From assembly GCF_000612545.2 (NCBI RefSeq), contig NZ_CP097800.1, positions 1,488,001 through 1,552,000 on the forward strand: 64,000 nt of DNA. Reading direction: 5' to 3'. The position numbers and the translations under genes are program-made. This document shows, in pieces, positions 1 through 7,656 of the stretch (its first letter is position 1; each line of letters begins with the position of its first letter). Below the pieces are notes generated by a model. The model made no database searches. It was not told the DNA's origin and was given only the letters and a program-made list of their open reading frames with translations. This stretch comes from Streptomyces sp. PCS3-D2. GTDB lineage: Bacteria > Actinomycetota > Actinomycetes > Streptomycetales > Streptomycetaceae.

Positions 1-393
1 CGAGCCGAGCACTACACCCAGCCCACCAGCGACCCCGACACCGACCCTCGCGGCCACCTGGAAGAGATGCTGCTCCTCGAACTCCAGGACACCCCCGCCG
101 TCGTCGAGAACAGCACCGCCTGGGGCGAACTTCGCTCCACCGCCGTCTTCCAGCCTGAACTGCGCGACCAGCTCCGCACCACCACCGACAGCTGGAACGA
201 CTACACCAGCGACCTGATCCACCGCGCCCAGCAGACCGGCCGCGCCACCCCCGACATCTCACCGGACGACGCCGCCCACCGGCTCACCGCCCTCGTCGAA
301 GGACTCAGCAAACGCTGGCTCAGCGGCACCCTCACCCTCGAACGCTCCCGGCAGCTCCTGCGCGGCGCCATCATCGCGGAACTCGGCCCCTGA
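1..393 (+). CDS. TetR-family transcriptional regulator, 3' end only
   Basis: The frame is open from base 1 to a TGA at 391-393, giving about 130 residues and no start, so the gene begins upstream of the window. What is visible is an all-helical segment (LEEMLLLELQDTP near the start; AAHRLTALVEGLSKRW near the end) that fits the ligand-binding C-terminal domain of BetI/TetR-type repressors. The DNA-binding helix-turn-helix would lie outside the window. The effector and target genes cannot be told. The gene ends about 300 bp before the transposon insertion and is not disrupted by it. Confidence 0.7.
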   Translation, partial: RAEHYTQPTSDPDTDPRGHLEEMLLLELQDTPAVVENSTAWGELRSTAVFQPELRDQLRTTTDSWNDYTSDLIHRAQQTGRATPDISPDDAAHRLTALVEGLSKRWLSGTLTLERSRQLLRGAIIAELGP

Positions 394-684
394 CCCGACC
401 AACACGGCCTCGCCCTCATCCGAAACAGGGCATCAACCTGCGTACCGCCCTCTCAGAGGTCGTAGCCTGCGGGCGCAGGCATCGACTCGTGCGGGGCGCA
501 CGGCCGAGATCCGTCCAGATCGTCAGCCTGGTCGGCCGCCTGCTCGTGCTGGGAACCGTCACCATGCTCGACCCGGCCAACGGGCCCCGAACAGCATCAC
601 TGCACCCACACATCAGGGCCACACCCCGCACCAGCCGGCAGGTATGGCGTCCGGTACGGGCCCGACCCCGGCGGTCTCACCTTC
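394..684. other. Non-coding or decayed stretch left of the transposon
   Basis: No convincing gene here. Near its right edge one forward frame reads GGLTFDT and continues, after removing the transposon and one target copy, into AWRSAGV. That may be a remnant of a gene the element entered, but there is no start, ribosome-binding site or long open frame to support it. Confidence 0.4.
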
Positions 685-689
685 GACAC
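685..689. repeat. Left target-site duplication (gacac)
   Basis: The five bases gacac immediately before the left terminal repeat recur immediately after the right terminal repeat (7114-7118). Tn3-family elements duplicate 5 bp of target, so this marks a simple transposition event. Confidence 0.9.
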
Positions 690-727
690 GGGGTCTGAGG
701 AACATCGATGTCAGATCGTGCGCTAAG
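690..727 (+). repeat. Left terminal inverted repeat of the Tn3-family element
   Basis: Begins with GGGG and ends GTGCGCTAAG. It matches the reverse complement of 7076-7113 at 37 of 38 positions; the only difference is base 19 (A here, G in the right copy). Length and GGGG start are typical of Tn3-family ends. Confidence 0.95.
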
Positions 728-816
728 GGTTCTCCGGACCGGTTGGGGCTTTGACCTGGGGTGATTGAGCGTCGGAGCCTTCGAGGGTCGTTGTTGTCGA
801 TCTTCGGAGAGCTGTT

Positions 817-3800
817 GTGGCGGTCGAGTTCCTGACGGACGAGCAGGCGGCCCGGTACGGGTCGTTTCACGAGGTGCCTTCGCGGGCGGAGCTGGAGCGG
901 TACTTCTTCCTGGACGACGCGGACCGGGAGGCGGTACAGGCCAAGCGCCGGGCTCACAACCGGCTCGGGTTCGCGGTCCAGCTCACGAGCGTGCGGTTCC
1001 TGGGCCGGTTCATGCCGGATCCGCGGCAGGTGCCGGCGGAGGTGGCCGAGTACCTGGCCGAGCAGCTGGAGATCGCGGACGTCTCGTGCCTGAAGCTGTA
1101 CGGCGAGCGGGACGGTACGGCCCGTACGCACGCCGGGGAGATCCAGGAGTCCGGAGGCTGGCGGGACTTCGCCGAGGTCCGAGACGATCTGGTGGTCTGG
1201 CTGGACGCGCGGGCTTGGACGACCGGGGACGGGCCGAAGGCGTTGTTCGACGCGGCGGCGGGCTGGCTGCGCGAGGGGCGGGTGCTGCTGCCGGGAGCGA
1301 GCCGTCTGGCCCGGCTGGTGGGCACAGTGCGGGAAGCGGCGAACCAGCGGCTGTGGGACACGCTGTACGGGCTGCTGAGCGTCGGTCAGCGGGCGGTGCT
1401 GGACTCACTGCTGACCGTGCCGCCCGGCGAGCGGGTCTCGGAGCTGGACCGGCTGCGACGCGGTCCGGTACGGGTGTCGGGTCCGCAAATGAAGTGGTCG
1501 CTCCAGCGGGCGGAAGAGATCGCCGCCCTCGGCATGGGGACCCTGGACACATCGGCGATCCCGCCTCGGCGGCTGGCGGAGCTGTCCCGGTACGGCGTGG
1601 ACGGCAAGGCATCGCTGCTGCGCCGCCACGGCGATTCCCGCCGACTGGCGACGCTGCTGGCCACAACGGTCTACCTGACGACTCGGGCCGTCGACGACGC
1701 GCTCGACCTCCTGGAGGTGCTGATCGCGACGAAGCTGCTGGCCAAGGCCGAGCGCGAGACCGTCAAAGAGAAGATGAAGACGCTGCCGCGCGTCGAACGG
1801 GCCTCAGCGAAGCTGGCGACCGCGTTCCAGGTCGTGTTCGACACCACGAGCGAGCTGGTCGACGCCGACACCGGGGAGGTCACCGGCCCGGCGGTGGAGT
1901 CGTTCGAGGCGATGTGGGAGCGGATAGAGGCGGTGGTGCCCCGGCACGAGCTGGCCGCCGCGATCGCCGCGCTGTTCGAGCTGACGCCGCCGCTGGACTC
2001 CGATGCGGACGAGGCGTGGCGGTCCATGCTGGTCAGCCGGTTCGGCACCGTCCGGCCGTTCCTCAAGCTCCTGGTCGAAATCGTCGACTTCGGCGCCACC
2101 CCCGAGGGCGAGGCCGTGCTGGACGCGCTCAAGTCGCTGCCGGACCTCATGGGTCGCAAGAAGGTCGGCCCGGCCGAGATCGACGCCGGCCTGCTGGTCG
2201 GCTCGTGGCGGCGCCTGGTGCTCTCGGCTCCGCACCTGGAGCCGGGCACGGTGGACTGGAAGGCGTACACCTTCTGCGTCCTGGAGCAGCTGCACCGGAT
2301 GCTGCGGAGCAAGCAGGTGTTCGCGAAGAATTCCTCGAAGTGGGGCGATCCGCGGGCGAAGCTGCTGGCCGGTGAGGCGTGGGAGCAGGCCAGGCCGACC
2401 GTGCTGGCCTCGCTCGGACTGCCCGGAGAGGCCGGCGAGCACCTGGCCGTTCGGGCGGCGCTGCTGGACGGCACGTACCGGGAGGTCGCCGGGCGCCTGC
2501 CGGACAACGCGCAGATCGTCTTCGACGACGACGGCAGGTTGCACTTTGCCGCGCTGGAGCCGGAGCCCGAACCGGCCTCCCTGTTGGATCTGCGGGCGGC
2601 GGTGAACGCGATGCTGCCGCGTGTGGATCTGCCGGAGGTGCTGCTGGAGGTCTTCTCGTGGACCGGCGCCGACCAGGCGTTCACGTCGGTCACCGGCGGC
2701 GAGGCCAGGCTGAGGGACCTGCACGTCACGATCGCCGCGCTGCTCGTCGCCCATGGCTGCAACGTCGGCTACACCCCCGTGATCGGCGGGGCCGACGCGC
2801 TGAAGTACGGGCGGCTGTCCCACGTCGACCAGACCTACCTGCGGCTCGCGACCTACCGGGCCGCGAACGCGACCCTGATCGAGCACCAGGCGTCCATCGG
2901 TCTCGCCCAGGCGTGGGGCGGCGGGCTCGTGGCCTCGGTGGACGGGATGCGATTCGTCGTCCCGGTGCCGAGCGTGTACGCGCGGCCGAACCCGAAGTAC
3001 TTCGGCCGCCGGGGCGGCGCCACCTGGCTCAACATGATCAATGACCAGGCCGCCGGGCTCGGAGGGAAGGTCGTGGCCGGCACCCCGCGCGACTCCCTGT
3101 ACGTGTTGGACGTTCTCTACGACCGCGACGGCGGCCGCCGTCCGGAGATGATCGTCACCGACACCGCCTCGTACTCCGACATCGTCTTCGGCCTGCTCAC
3201 CCTCGCCGGGTTCGCGTACGCGCCGCAGCTGGCGGACCTGCCCGATCAGAAGATGTGGCGCATCGACCGCACGGCCGACTACGGCGCCTTCCAGGGCGCG
3301 GCCCGTGGCCGGGTCGACCTCGCCCGCATCGAGCGGCACTGGGAGGACATCCTGCGGATTATCGGCTCCATCCACACCGGCGCCGTCCGCGCGTACGACG
3401 TGATCCGGATGCTGTCCCGCGACGGGCGTCCGACCCCGCTCGGCGACGCGATCGCGCACTACGGGCGGATCGCGAAGACCCTGCACATCCTGCGTCTGGC
3501 CGACGAGCCCGGTTACCGGCGCCAGATCAAGGTGCAGGCCAACCTCCAAGAAGGCCGGCACGCACTCGCACGGAAGATCTTCCACGGCCGGGCCGGGCAG
3601 CTCTACCAGCGCTACCAGGACGGCATGGAGGACCAGATCGGCGCCCTCGGCCTCGTCCTCAACGCCCTGGTCCTCTTCAACACCCGCTACACGGACGCCG
3701 CCGTCACCCAGCTCCGCGCCGACGGCTTCGACGTCCGGGACGAGGACGTCGCGCGCCTTTCCCCGTTCGTCCGGCATCACGTCAACATGCTTGGCCGGTA

Positions 3801-3876
3801 CTCCTTCCAGCTTCCCGACCTGCCCGGCGGGCTGCGGCCCCTGCGGGACAAGAACGCTTCCGCCGACGAGGAGTAG
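817..3876 (+). CDS. tnpA: Tn3-family transposase TnpA
   Basis: 1,019 residues, normal length for Tn3 transposases. The protein binds the 38-bp ends and catalyses replicative transposition to a cointegrate. The N-terminal part (opening AVEFLTDEQAARYG) fits the DUF4158 DNA-binding region of this family. The catalytic core is in the C-terminal third: Asp709 in SVDGMRF, Asp782 in VTDTASY and Glu912 in NLQEGRHALAR, with spacings of 73 and 130 residues, close to Tn3 itself. The start is the GTG at 817, where the family-typical N terminus begins; the ribosome-binding site is weak (GGAGAGCTGTT). The gene lies 90 bp inside the left repeat and reads inward. No frameshift or missing motif is visible, so it is probably active. 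Confidence 0.95.
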   Translation: MAVEFLTDEQAARYGSFHEVPSRAELERYFFLDDADREAVQAKRRAHNRLGFAVQLTSVRFLGRFMPDPRQVPAEVAEYLAEQLEIADVSCLKLYGERDGTARTHAGEIQESGGWRDFAEVRDDLVVWLDARAWTTGDGPKALFDAAAGWLREGRVLLPGASRLARLVGTVREAANQRLWDTLYGLLSVGQRAVLDSLLTVPPGERVSELDRLRRGPVRVSGPQMKWSLQRAEEIAALGMGTLDTSAIPPRRLAELSRYGVDGKASLLRRHGDSRRLATLLATTVYLTTRAVDDALDLLEVLIATKLLAKAERETVKEKMKTLPRVERASAKLATAFQVVFDTTSELVDADTGEVTGPAVESFEAMWERIEAVVPRHELAAAIAALFELTPPLDSDADEAWRSMLVSRFGTVRPFLKLLVEIVDFGATPEGEAVLDALKSLPDLMGRKKVGPAEIDAGLLVGSWRRLVLSAPHLEPGTVDWKAYTFCVLEQLHRMLRSKQVFAKNSSKWGDPRAKLLAGEAWEQARPTVLASLGLPGEAGEHLAVRAALLDGTYREVAGRLPDNAQIVFDDDGRLHFAALEPEPEPASLLDLRAAVNAMLPRVDLPEVLLEVFSWTGADQAFTSVTGGEARLRDLHVTIAALLVAHGCNVGYTPVIGGADALKYGRLSHVDQTYLRLATYRAANATLIEHQASIGLAQAWGGGLVASVDGMRFVVPVPSVYARPNPKYFGRRGGATWLNMINDQAAGLGGKVVAGTPRDSLYVLDVLYDRDGGRRPEMIVTDTASYSDIVFGLLTLAGFAYAPQLADLPDQKMWRIDRTADYGAFQGAARGRVDLARIERHWEDILRIIGSIHTGAVRAYDVIRMLSRDGRPTPLGDAIAHYGRIAKTLHILRLADEPGYRRQIKVQANLQEGRHALARKIFHGRAGQLYQRYQDGMEDQIGALGLVLNALVLFNTRYTDAAVTQLRADGFDVRDEDVARLSPFVRHHVNMLGRYSFQLPDLPGGLRPLRDKNASADEE

Positions 3877-3991
3877 TCGCCGGCGCGGGGCGATCGGGCG
3901 GAAAGTCTGACCGGGCCGTGTGCGGGCCTGGAGCGTTGATCCGTGCAGAGGGCGCCCGCCGTGGACGCCGGTAGGGATGAAGGAGACGGAG

Positions 3992-4117
3992 ATGACCGGG
4001 GAGGTCGCCCCGGAGGTACGGGCCGTGCAGCGGCGGATCGTCAGCACCACCAACGAGTCCGGCAGGCTGAACGGCGACGGGCTGGCCATGTGGCGGGAGG
4101 TCGACTGCGGCGGGTAG
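3992..4117 (+). CDS. Small ORF, possibly cut short by an amber codon
   Basis: A 41-codon ORF starting at ATG 3992 after a good ribosome-binding site (AAGGAG at 3980-3985), ending TAG at 4115-4117. The product is MTGEVAPEVRAV... and I do not recognise it. Directly after the TAG the same frame reads KATAAEIGDLTCTPN, which looks like ordinary helical protein sequence, so a TGG-to-TAG change may have truncated a longer gene. It lies inside the transposon between tnpA and the next passenger gene. It may be a real small protein, a pseudogene or chance. Confidence 0.35.
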   Translation: MTGEVAPEVRAVQRRIVSTTNESGRLNGDGLAMWREVDCGG

Positions 4118-4268
4118 AAGGCCACCGCCGCCGAGATCGGGGATCTCACCTGCACCCCTAACCGAAGACCTTGCATCCAAGGGGTTGCAGGTATCCGGAC
4201 GGTTCTGCCAGGATGCCGATAGATGCCAGGGTAAGAGGCCCCGGGTATCCACCTATTGGGGGCGGATC

Positions 4269-4787
4269 ATGATCCACATCACTCTCGGCGACATGCGGCC
4301 CGTCGAGCCGCAGGAGGACCAGCTGGGGCGTAGCTATGTCGGTTGGCACGAGAACATGAGCGACGAAGCGCTCTTCCAGGCCAACCGGGGCTGCTGGGTC
4401 CTGGGTGAGCGGGCGGAGAAGGAGCAGTACGCGCTGCTCTCCGCCCGCGGCACCGTACGCATGGCCATCGAGATCGACAAGCTGGTTCCGGTTGCCGGCG
4501 GGCGCAAGGCGATCGAGGGCAGGTTTCTCAAGGCGGGCCACGCGGTCTACGACGCCTACGTGGACAAGAAGACTCCTGTGGACTCGGCCCGGAACCCGAT
4601 CACCTACTTCGACTCCCCGCACGACACCCGCCTGTGCGGGTGCGGGTGCGGCGAACCGGTCGCCGGCGGCTGGTTCCTGGCCGGGCACGACCAGAAGGCG
4701 CTGCACGCCCGGGTCGCCAAGATCGGCACCGTCCGCGAGTTTCTCGACTGGTTCGACAACACCTACATCGAGCCGACGGCCGAATAG
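4269..4787 (+). CDS. Transposon passenger protein with C-terminal Cys cluster
   Basis: 172 residues, function unknown. The start is ATG 4269 because GGGGGCGG lies just upstream and the sequence before it (MQVSGRFCQ...) has no such site. The first 110 residues are a mixed alpha/beta sequence with no family I can name. The C-terminal part holds CGCGCGEPVAGGWFLAGHDQ, a Cys-rich knuckle followed by a Gly-His-Asp turn; this kind of segment occurs in small actinobacterial and phage proteins and may bind zinc. The gene is in the middle of the Tn3 element, transcribed with tnpA, and is neither a transposition nor a known resistance gene. Confidence 0.7.
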   Translation: MIHITLGDMRPVEPQEDQLGRSYVGWHENMSDEALFQANRGCWVLGERAEKEQYALLSARGTVRMAIEIDKLVPVAGGRKAIEGRFLKAGHAVYDAYVDKKTPVDSARNPITYFDSPHDTRLCGCGCGEPVAGGWFLAGHDQKALHARVAKIGTVREFLDWFDNTYIEPTAE

Positions 4788-4959
4788 CCGCTCAGCTCGT
4801 TCGTCGCCGTACCGCCTCAGTCCGTCCCTCGCCTGGTGAACAGAATGCTGGACAACACGAGTGGTCGCCGACCTGGGTGGAGGTGGCCCGAGCATCTTCG
4901 GCCGATCTGTCTGACGGACCATCGTCGAGTGAGGCAGCCGGGCTGGAAGAATGAGGAAG

Positions 4960-4990
4960 GGGCCGGACCCACTACCTTTGGGTCCGGCCC
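4960..4990 (-). terminator. Hairpin terminator after the DUF4352 gene
   Basis: A perfect 12-bp stem (4960-4971 with 4979-4990) and a 7-nt loop, starting 16 bp past the stop of the leftward DUF4352 gene. There is no long T run, as is usual in streptomycetes. It may also stop rightward transcription from the 172-codon gene. Confidence 0.75.
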
Positions 4991-5006
4991 TGTCCGTGCG
5001 GCAGCA

Positions 5007-5702
5007 CTACTTGACGGGCGCGCTGTAGGTGGTGCCGAATCCGCTCTTGCGGAAGTACACCTTCGCGGGGGTGATCTTGCCCTTGAGGGTGATCGTGCCG
5101 GTGACCTTCTCGCCCTTGTAGAGCTTGACTGCCTGAAGGTTGTCGTCGGCGCCGAAGATCTCGGCGGAGTGCTTAACGCCGTCGGAGTCCGTGACCTCGA
5201 AGTAGAGCGGGTTGACAGAAACCGTGTCATCGGAGTTGTTGACGACCGTGACCTGGACCGCGGTGTAGTCACTGCCGTCGTGCAGTGCCGTCGGCTTGAA
5301 TACGGCCTTCTCCGCTGTCAGCGTGACCGGCGGAGTCTCATTCTTCTCTTTCGTTGGCGCTGGCTTGGCCTCAGTGGACGCGGACGAGGCCCCGGACGGC
5401 GCGGTGGCACGGGTCTGCCTCTCGCCGCCTGTGGCGTTGCCGCTCCCGGCGCCGAGGATCGCCGCGCACCCGGACATGAGGACGAGCGCGCCGACGATGG
5501 CGCCGCAGCCTATGCCGACCTTCGCTCCGGTACTCATGCCAGGCTTGACCGGCTGCGGTGGCGGCCAAGGCCAAGCACCCGGTGCCTGCGGCATCCCGGG
5601 CTGCGGCGGGTAGGGCGGCTGATGCCCGTAGGGCTGTGCCGGGTAGGGCGGCTGGTGGGGATTGTGCGGGGGCTGTCCCTGCGGCGGGGTTGGGGTGGCC
5701 AT
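5007..5702 (-). CDS. Membrane-anchored DUF4352-type protein (transposon passenger)
   Basis: 231 residues. The first 55 are rich in Pro, Gln and Tyr (repeats such as QPPYP) and should be cytoplasmic. One transmembrane segment follows at about 58-84 (VGIGCGAIVGALVLMSG...). After a Ser/Thr/Ala/Lys linker comes an extracellular beta-sandwich at about 120-231 (AVQVTVVNNSDDTVSVNP...), which fits the DUF4352/immunoglobulin-like fold common in actinobacterial surface proteins. The role is unknown. It is encoded inside the Tn3 element, opposite to tnpA, and followed by a hairpin terminator. A cell-surface protein is an unusual cargo for a Tn3 transposon. Confidence 0.8.
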   Translation of the reverse strand: MATPTPPQGQPPHNPHQPPYPAQPYGHQPPYPPQPGMPQAPGAWPWPPPQPVKPGMSTGAKVGIGCGAIVGALVLMSGCAAILGAGSGNATGGERQTRATAPSGASSASTEAKPAPTKEKNETPPVTLTAEKAVFKPTALHDGSDYTAVQVTVVNNSDDTVSVNPLYFEVTDSDGVKHSAEIFGADDNLQAVKLYKGEKVTGTITLKGKITPAKVYFRKSGFGTTYSAPVK

Positions 5703-5861
5703 GGAGATGCTCCTGTCCGTGTGGTGTTGCCCGATGATGCCTGGTGGCCGAGCGTTCCCGGCCGTCGAGGCCGGGCGGCCAGGTCGTCCGTATCGAAGTC
5801 CGGGGCAGCCGGCCGTTCGGGAAGCGCGCTCAGGCGGACGGCACCGTTCTTCGCAGCCGGT

Positions 5862-5904
5862 GACACAGTTCTTACCGGTACCCGCTCCTTCAAGTCACTG
5901 TGTC
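5862..5904. repeat. Spaced inverted repeat upstream of the DUF4352 gene
   Basis: GACACAGT (5862-5869) and ACTGTGTC (5897-5904) are perfect inverted copies with a 27-bp spacer. They lie in the 230-bp gap between the recombinase and DUF4352 genes, about 160 bp upstream of the DUF4352 start. It could be an operator or a chance match. Confidence 0.3.
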
Positions 5905-5932
5905 TGGGATGCGTGGGGCCATCCGGCCCGGC

Positions 5933-6907
5933 TCAGCGTCTCGCGTCCCCTGGGGCAAGCAGGCTGGTGAGCTCGGCGATCGTTTCCGGGGACGGCTTGA
6001 AGTAGCGGCGGACGTTCTCCGGCTTCTTGTGCCGGGACTTCGCCATCAGCATCAGCAGCGACGCGCCCCGCTCGCCGAGGTGGGTCAGGGAAGAGTGGCG
6101 GTACTCGTGCAGGTCCCAGCCAGTGCCCGGCCCCTGTACGGCCGTGTGCTCGTCCAACAGGGCTCGTGACTGCCCGTACGACAGCCGGGCGAACCCGGTG
6201 TCCGGGCAGACGTCACGCGGGCTGACGACCTTGCCGGGGCCGGGCTTGCGGTGGGTGACGAACACCGGCCCGCGGGTGCGGCCCTTCAGCAGCCGGGGCA
6301 GAAGCCGGGCCGTGCCGGCGTCCCAATACACGGTCTCCAGCACATAGTCCTCACGGACCTGGCCGCGGCGACGGGCCTTGGCCCGGGCACCCTTCGACTT
6401 CACCGGGCAGCGACGCCCCGCGAAGTCCAGGTCCTCAATGTTCACGCCCAGGATCTCTTCCGCCCGCCCTGAGGTCTCGTAGAGCATCCGCCACAGCGTC
6501 TTCTCCCGCAGATGCACCTCGCGCCGGGCGATCAGCCGGTCGATCGCCATCTTCGAGCGGGCCGGGGTGTCGGAGTCCGGCACCGCCAGCCTCTTCGCCC
6601 AGGCCGGGACCGCCGGTCCGTCGTAGCCGCGCTCCCGGCACCAGCTGAGCCAGGACAGCACCCCGGCCCGGCGCGAGTTCCAGGTGTTGACCGCCGCGGT
6701 GCCCCAGAGCAGTTCGAGGGCCTCGCCGATCTCGTCGTCCGCGACCGACGCCAGCGGCCGGCCCTCCCCGATCCGCTCGGCGGTCTTGCCGACCCCGATC
6801 CCGTAGTTCCGGACCGTGTTCGGGTTGCCGAGCGAGTCGAGGAACACGTCGACCGCCGCCCGGACGGTCAACGCCTTCCCGATCGGCAGCTGCACGACAG
6901 TGGACAC
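5933..6907 (-). CDS. Tyrosine recombinase of the Tn3-family element (TnpI-like)
   Basis: 324 residues, integrase/XerC-D fold. The N-terminal core-binding SAM-like domain covers about 10-110. The catalytic domain carries the full set: Arg148 in ETSGRAEE, a candidate Lys172 in the KSKGARAK hairpin, His267-x-x-Arg270 in [10 protein letters not shown], His293 in [12 protein letters not shown] and the nucleophile Tyr302. It starts at GTG 6907 behind AAGGGGGA. In most Tn3 elements a serine resolvase resolves cointegrates; in Tn4430 and Tn5401 a tyrosine recombinase (TnpI) does. Its position within the element, next to an array of short repeats just inside the right end, supports that role here. The gene symbol is left empty because I infer the role from context. 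Confidence 0.9.
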   Translation of the reverse strand: MSTVVQLPIGKALTVRAAVDVFLDSLGNPNTVRNYGIGVGKTAERIGEGRPLASVADDEIGEALELLWGTAAVNTWNSRRAGVLSWLSWCRERGYDGPAVPAWAKRLAVPDSDTPARSKMAIDRLIARREVHLREKTLWRMLYETSGRAEEILGVNIEDLDFAGRRCPVKSKGARAKARRRGQVREDYVLETVYWDAGTARLLPRLLKGRTRGPVFVTHRKPGPGKVVSPRDVCPDTGFARLSYGQSRALLDEHTAVQGPGTGWDLHEYRHSSLTHLGERGASLLMLMAKSRHKKPENVRRYFKPSPETIAELTSLLAPGDARR

Positions 6908-6920
6908 CGCTTCCCCCTTG

Positions 6921-7013
6921 CCGCAGATAACAGGGCCGCTCCACGCAGCGGCCGTAGAACGTCACCGCAGGTGACGGATCAAGATACCGCAGATATTAGG
7001 GCGATATCCGTGG
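6921..7013. other. Putative cointegrate resolution site (IRS/res-like)
   Basis: CCGCAGATAT (6987-6996) and the inverted CCACGGATAT (7013-7004) match at 8 of 10 positions around a 7-bp spacer (TAGGGCG), the layout of a tyrosine-recombinase crossover core. Two further direct copies of the CCGCAG half-site lie at 6921 (CCGCAGATAA) and 6965 (CCGCAGGTGA), 66 and 22 bp from the core arm, i.e. in multiples of 22 bp. In Tn4430 the TnpI resolution site likewise has an inverted-repeat core plus two direct accessory motifs upstream of tnpI. The function is inferred from this layout. Confidence 0.6.
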
Positions 7014-7075
7014 GACGACTTCAGATCGACCTCGCCGTTGATGACCCGTCGGCCGCCCACCAGGGCCGATGCGGG

Positions 7076-7113
7076 CTTAGCGCACGATCTGACACCGATG
7101 TTCCTCAGACCCC
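7076..7113 (-). repeat. Right terminal inverted repeat of the Tn3-family element
   Basis: The reverse complement starts GGGGTCTGAGGAAC and matches the left end at 37 of 38 bases. It is followed directly by the target duplication. Confidence 0.95.
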
Positions 7114-7118
7114 GACAC
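7114..7118. repeat. Right target-site duplication (gacac)
   Basis: An identical copy of the five bases at 685-689. Confidence 0.9.
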
Positions 7119-7236
7119 GGCCTGGCGCTCCGCCGGTGTGCGGCCCCGCCCCGAGCGAAGCACTCTGCCGTCAGGCAGGTCATCGTGCCGGCGTCAGCGG
7201 GGCCGTGCACGCCGACTGCCCCTGCTGACGCCGGGC

Positions 7237-7354
7237 CTACGCCTCGCAGCTGTACTTCTCGGCAAGTTTGGTGGCGGCTTCCCGCACCACGGCCGCGTTG
7301 TTGCGGGTCTCGGGGGCGTCCGGGTCGACGAGGTCCTTCTCCTCCTCTGTACTG
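7237..7354 (-). pseudogene. C-terminal gene fragment, leftward
   Basis: The reverse strand reads EEEKDLVDPDAPETRNN, then AAVVREAATKLAEKYSCEA, then a stop (TAG, 7239-7237). Composition and codon use look like a real protein end. Upstream the frame meets a stop with no start codon, so only the tail of a gene remains. The family is not recognised. It abuts an oppositely oriented fragment at about 7350, suggesting a rearrangement junction. Confidence 0.45.
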
Positions 7355-7460
7355 GGTCACCTGTGACGCGCCGCAGTACGACAGTGACGGGGACGGTCCC
7401 TATCGCAAGGCCCAGGTCTGGGGCCGGTACCTGCGGACGGAGCCCGAGCCCACGGTGTAG
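7350..7460 (+). pseudogene. C-terminal gene fragment, rightward
   Basis: The forward strand reads YWVTCDAPQYDSDGDG, PYRKAQVWGRYL, RTEPEPTV and a TAG stop. It looks like a genuine protein C-terminus, but no start or ribosome-binding site precedes it. The family is not recognised. It begins where the leftward fragment ends. Confidence 0.45.
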
Positions 7461-7504
7461 GGATGCGACACGTCATGTTGCCGCGCTCGAACCGTCCCCA
7501 TGCG

Positions 7505-7656
7505 GTGGAGCGCTGGACCTGGCTCCTGGTCGTCGCCCACACCCGGCTCCGCCCCACCCGACCCTCTCCGCCGACCTCCGCCGCGCCTGGCAGAAGCCGG
7601 CCAAGCCCGAACGCCTCATCCCGGCCCGTGTCCACCGCGGGTTCAGGAACAGCCGT
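7505..7656 (+). pseudogene. Frameshifted transposase remnant
   Basis: One frame reads VERWTWLLVVAHTRLRPTRP and then, after a one-base shift near 7560, the next frame reads LSADLRRAWQKPAKPERL followed by IPARVHRGFRNSR. The two pieces resemble the C-terminal part of a transposase family common in Streptomyces (WTWL...AHTQLRLARPLAADLRRPW type). No start is present and the rest of the gene is missing. Its end overlaps the 3' end of the glycosyltransferase gene on the other strand. The family assignment is from memory of the motif. Confidence 0.5.

Larger units (their letters stand above)
690..7113. mobile_element. Complete Tn3-family transposon with tyrosine-recombinase resolution module
   Basis: A 6,424-bp element bounded by 38-bp inverted repeats beginning GGGGTCTGAGGAAC, flanked by the 5-bp direct repeat gacac. 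Gene order: tnpA (rightward); a 41-codon ORF and a 172-codon gene (rightward); a DUF4352 protein (leftward); a tyrosine recombinase (leftward); an array of short repeats; right terminal repeat. The recombinase plus repeat array beside one end resembles the TnpI-IRS arrangement of Tn4430 rather than the usual serine resolvase. The intact repeats and identical target duplication suggest recent insertion. No antibiotic or metal resistance gene is recognisable among the passengers. Confidence 0.93.

Noticed and set aside
394-684. A host gene disrupted by the Tn3 element
   Set aside because: Joining the flanks gives a short stretch that could be coding (GGLTFDTAWRSAGV), but no full reading frame or family match, so an interrupted gene is not claimed.
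1804-4176. A 790-codon reverse-strand open frame across tnpA
   Set aside because: Antisense of the transposase; no domain, no ribosome-binding site, and composition typical of a complementary-frame artefact.
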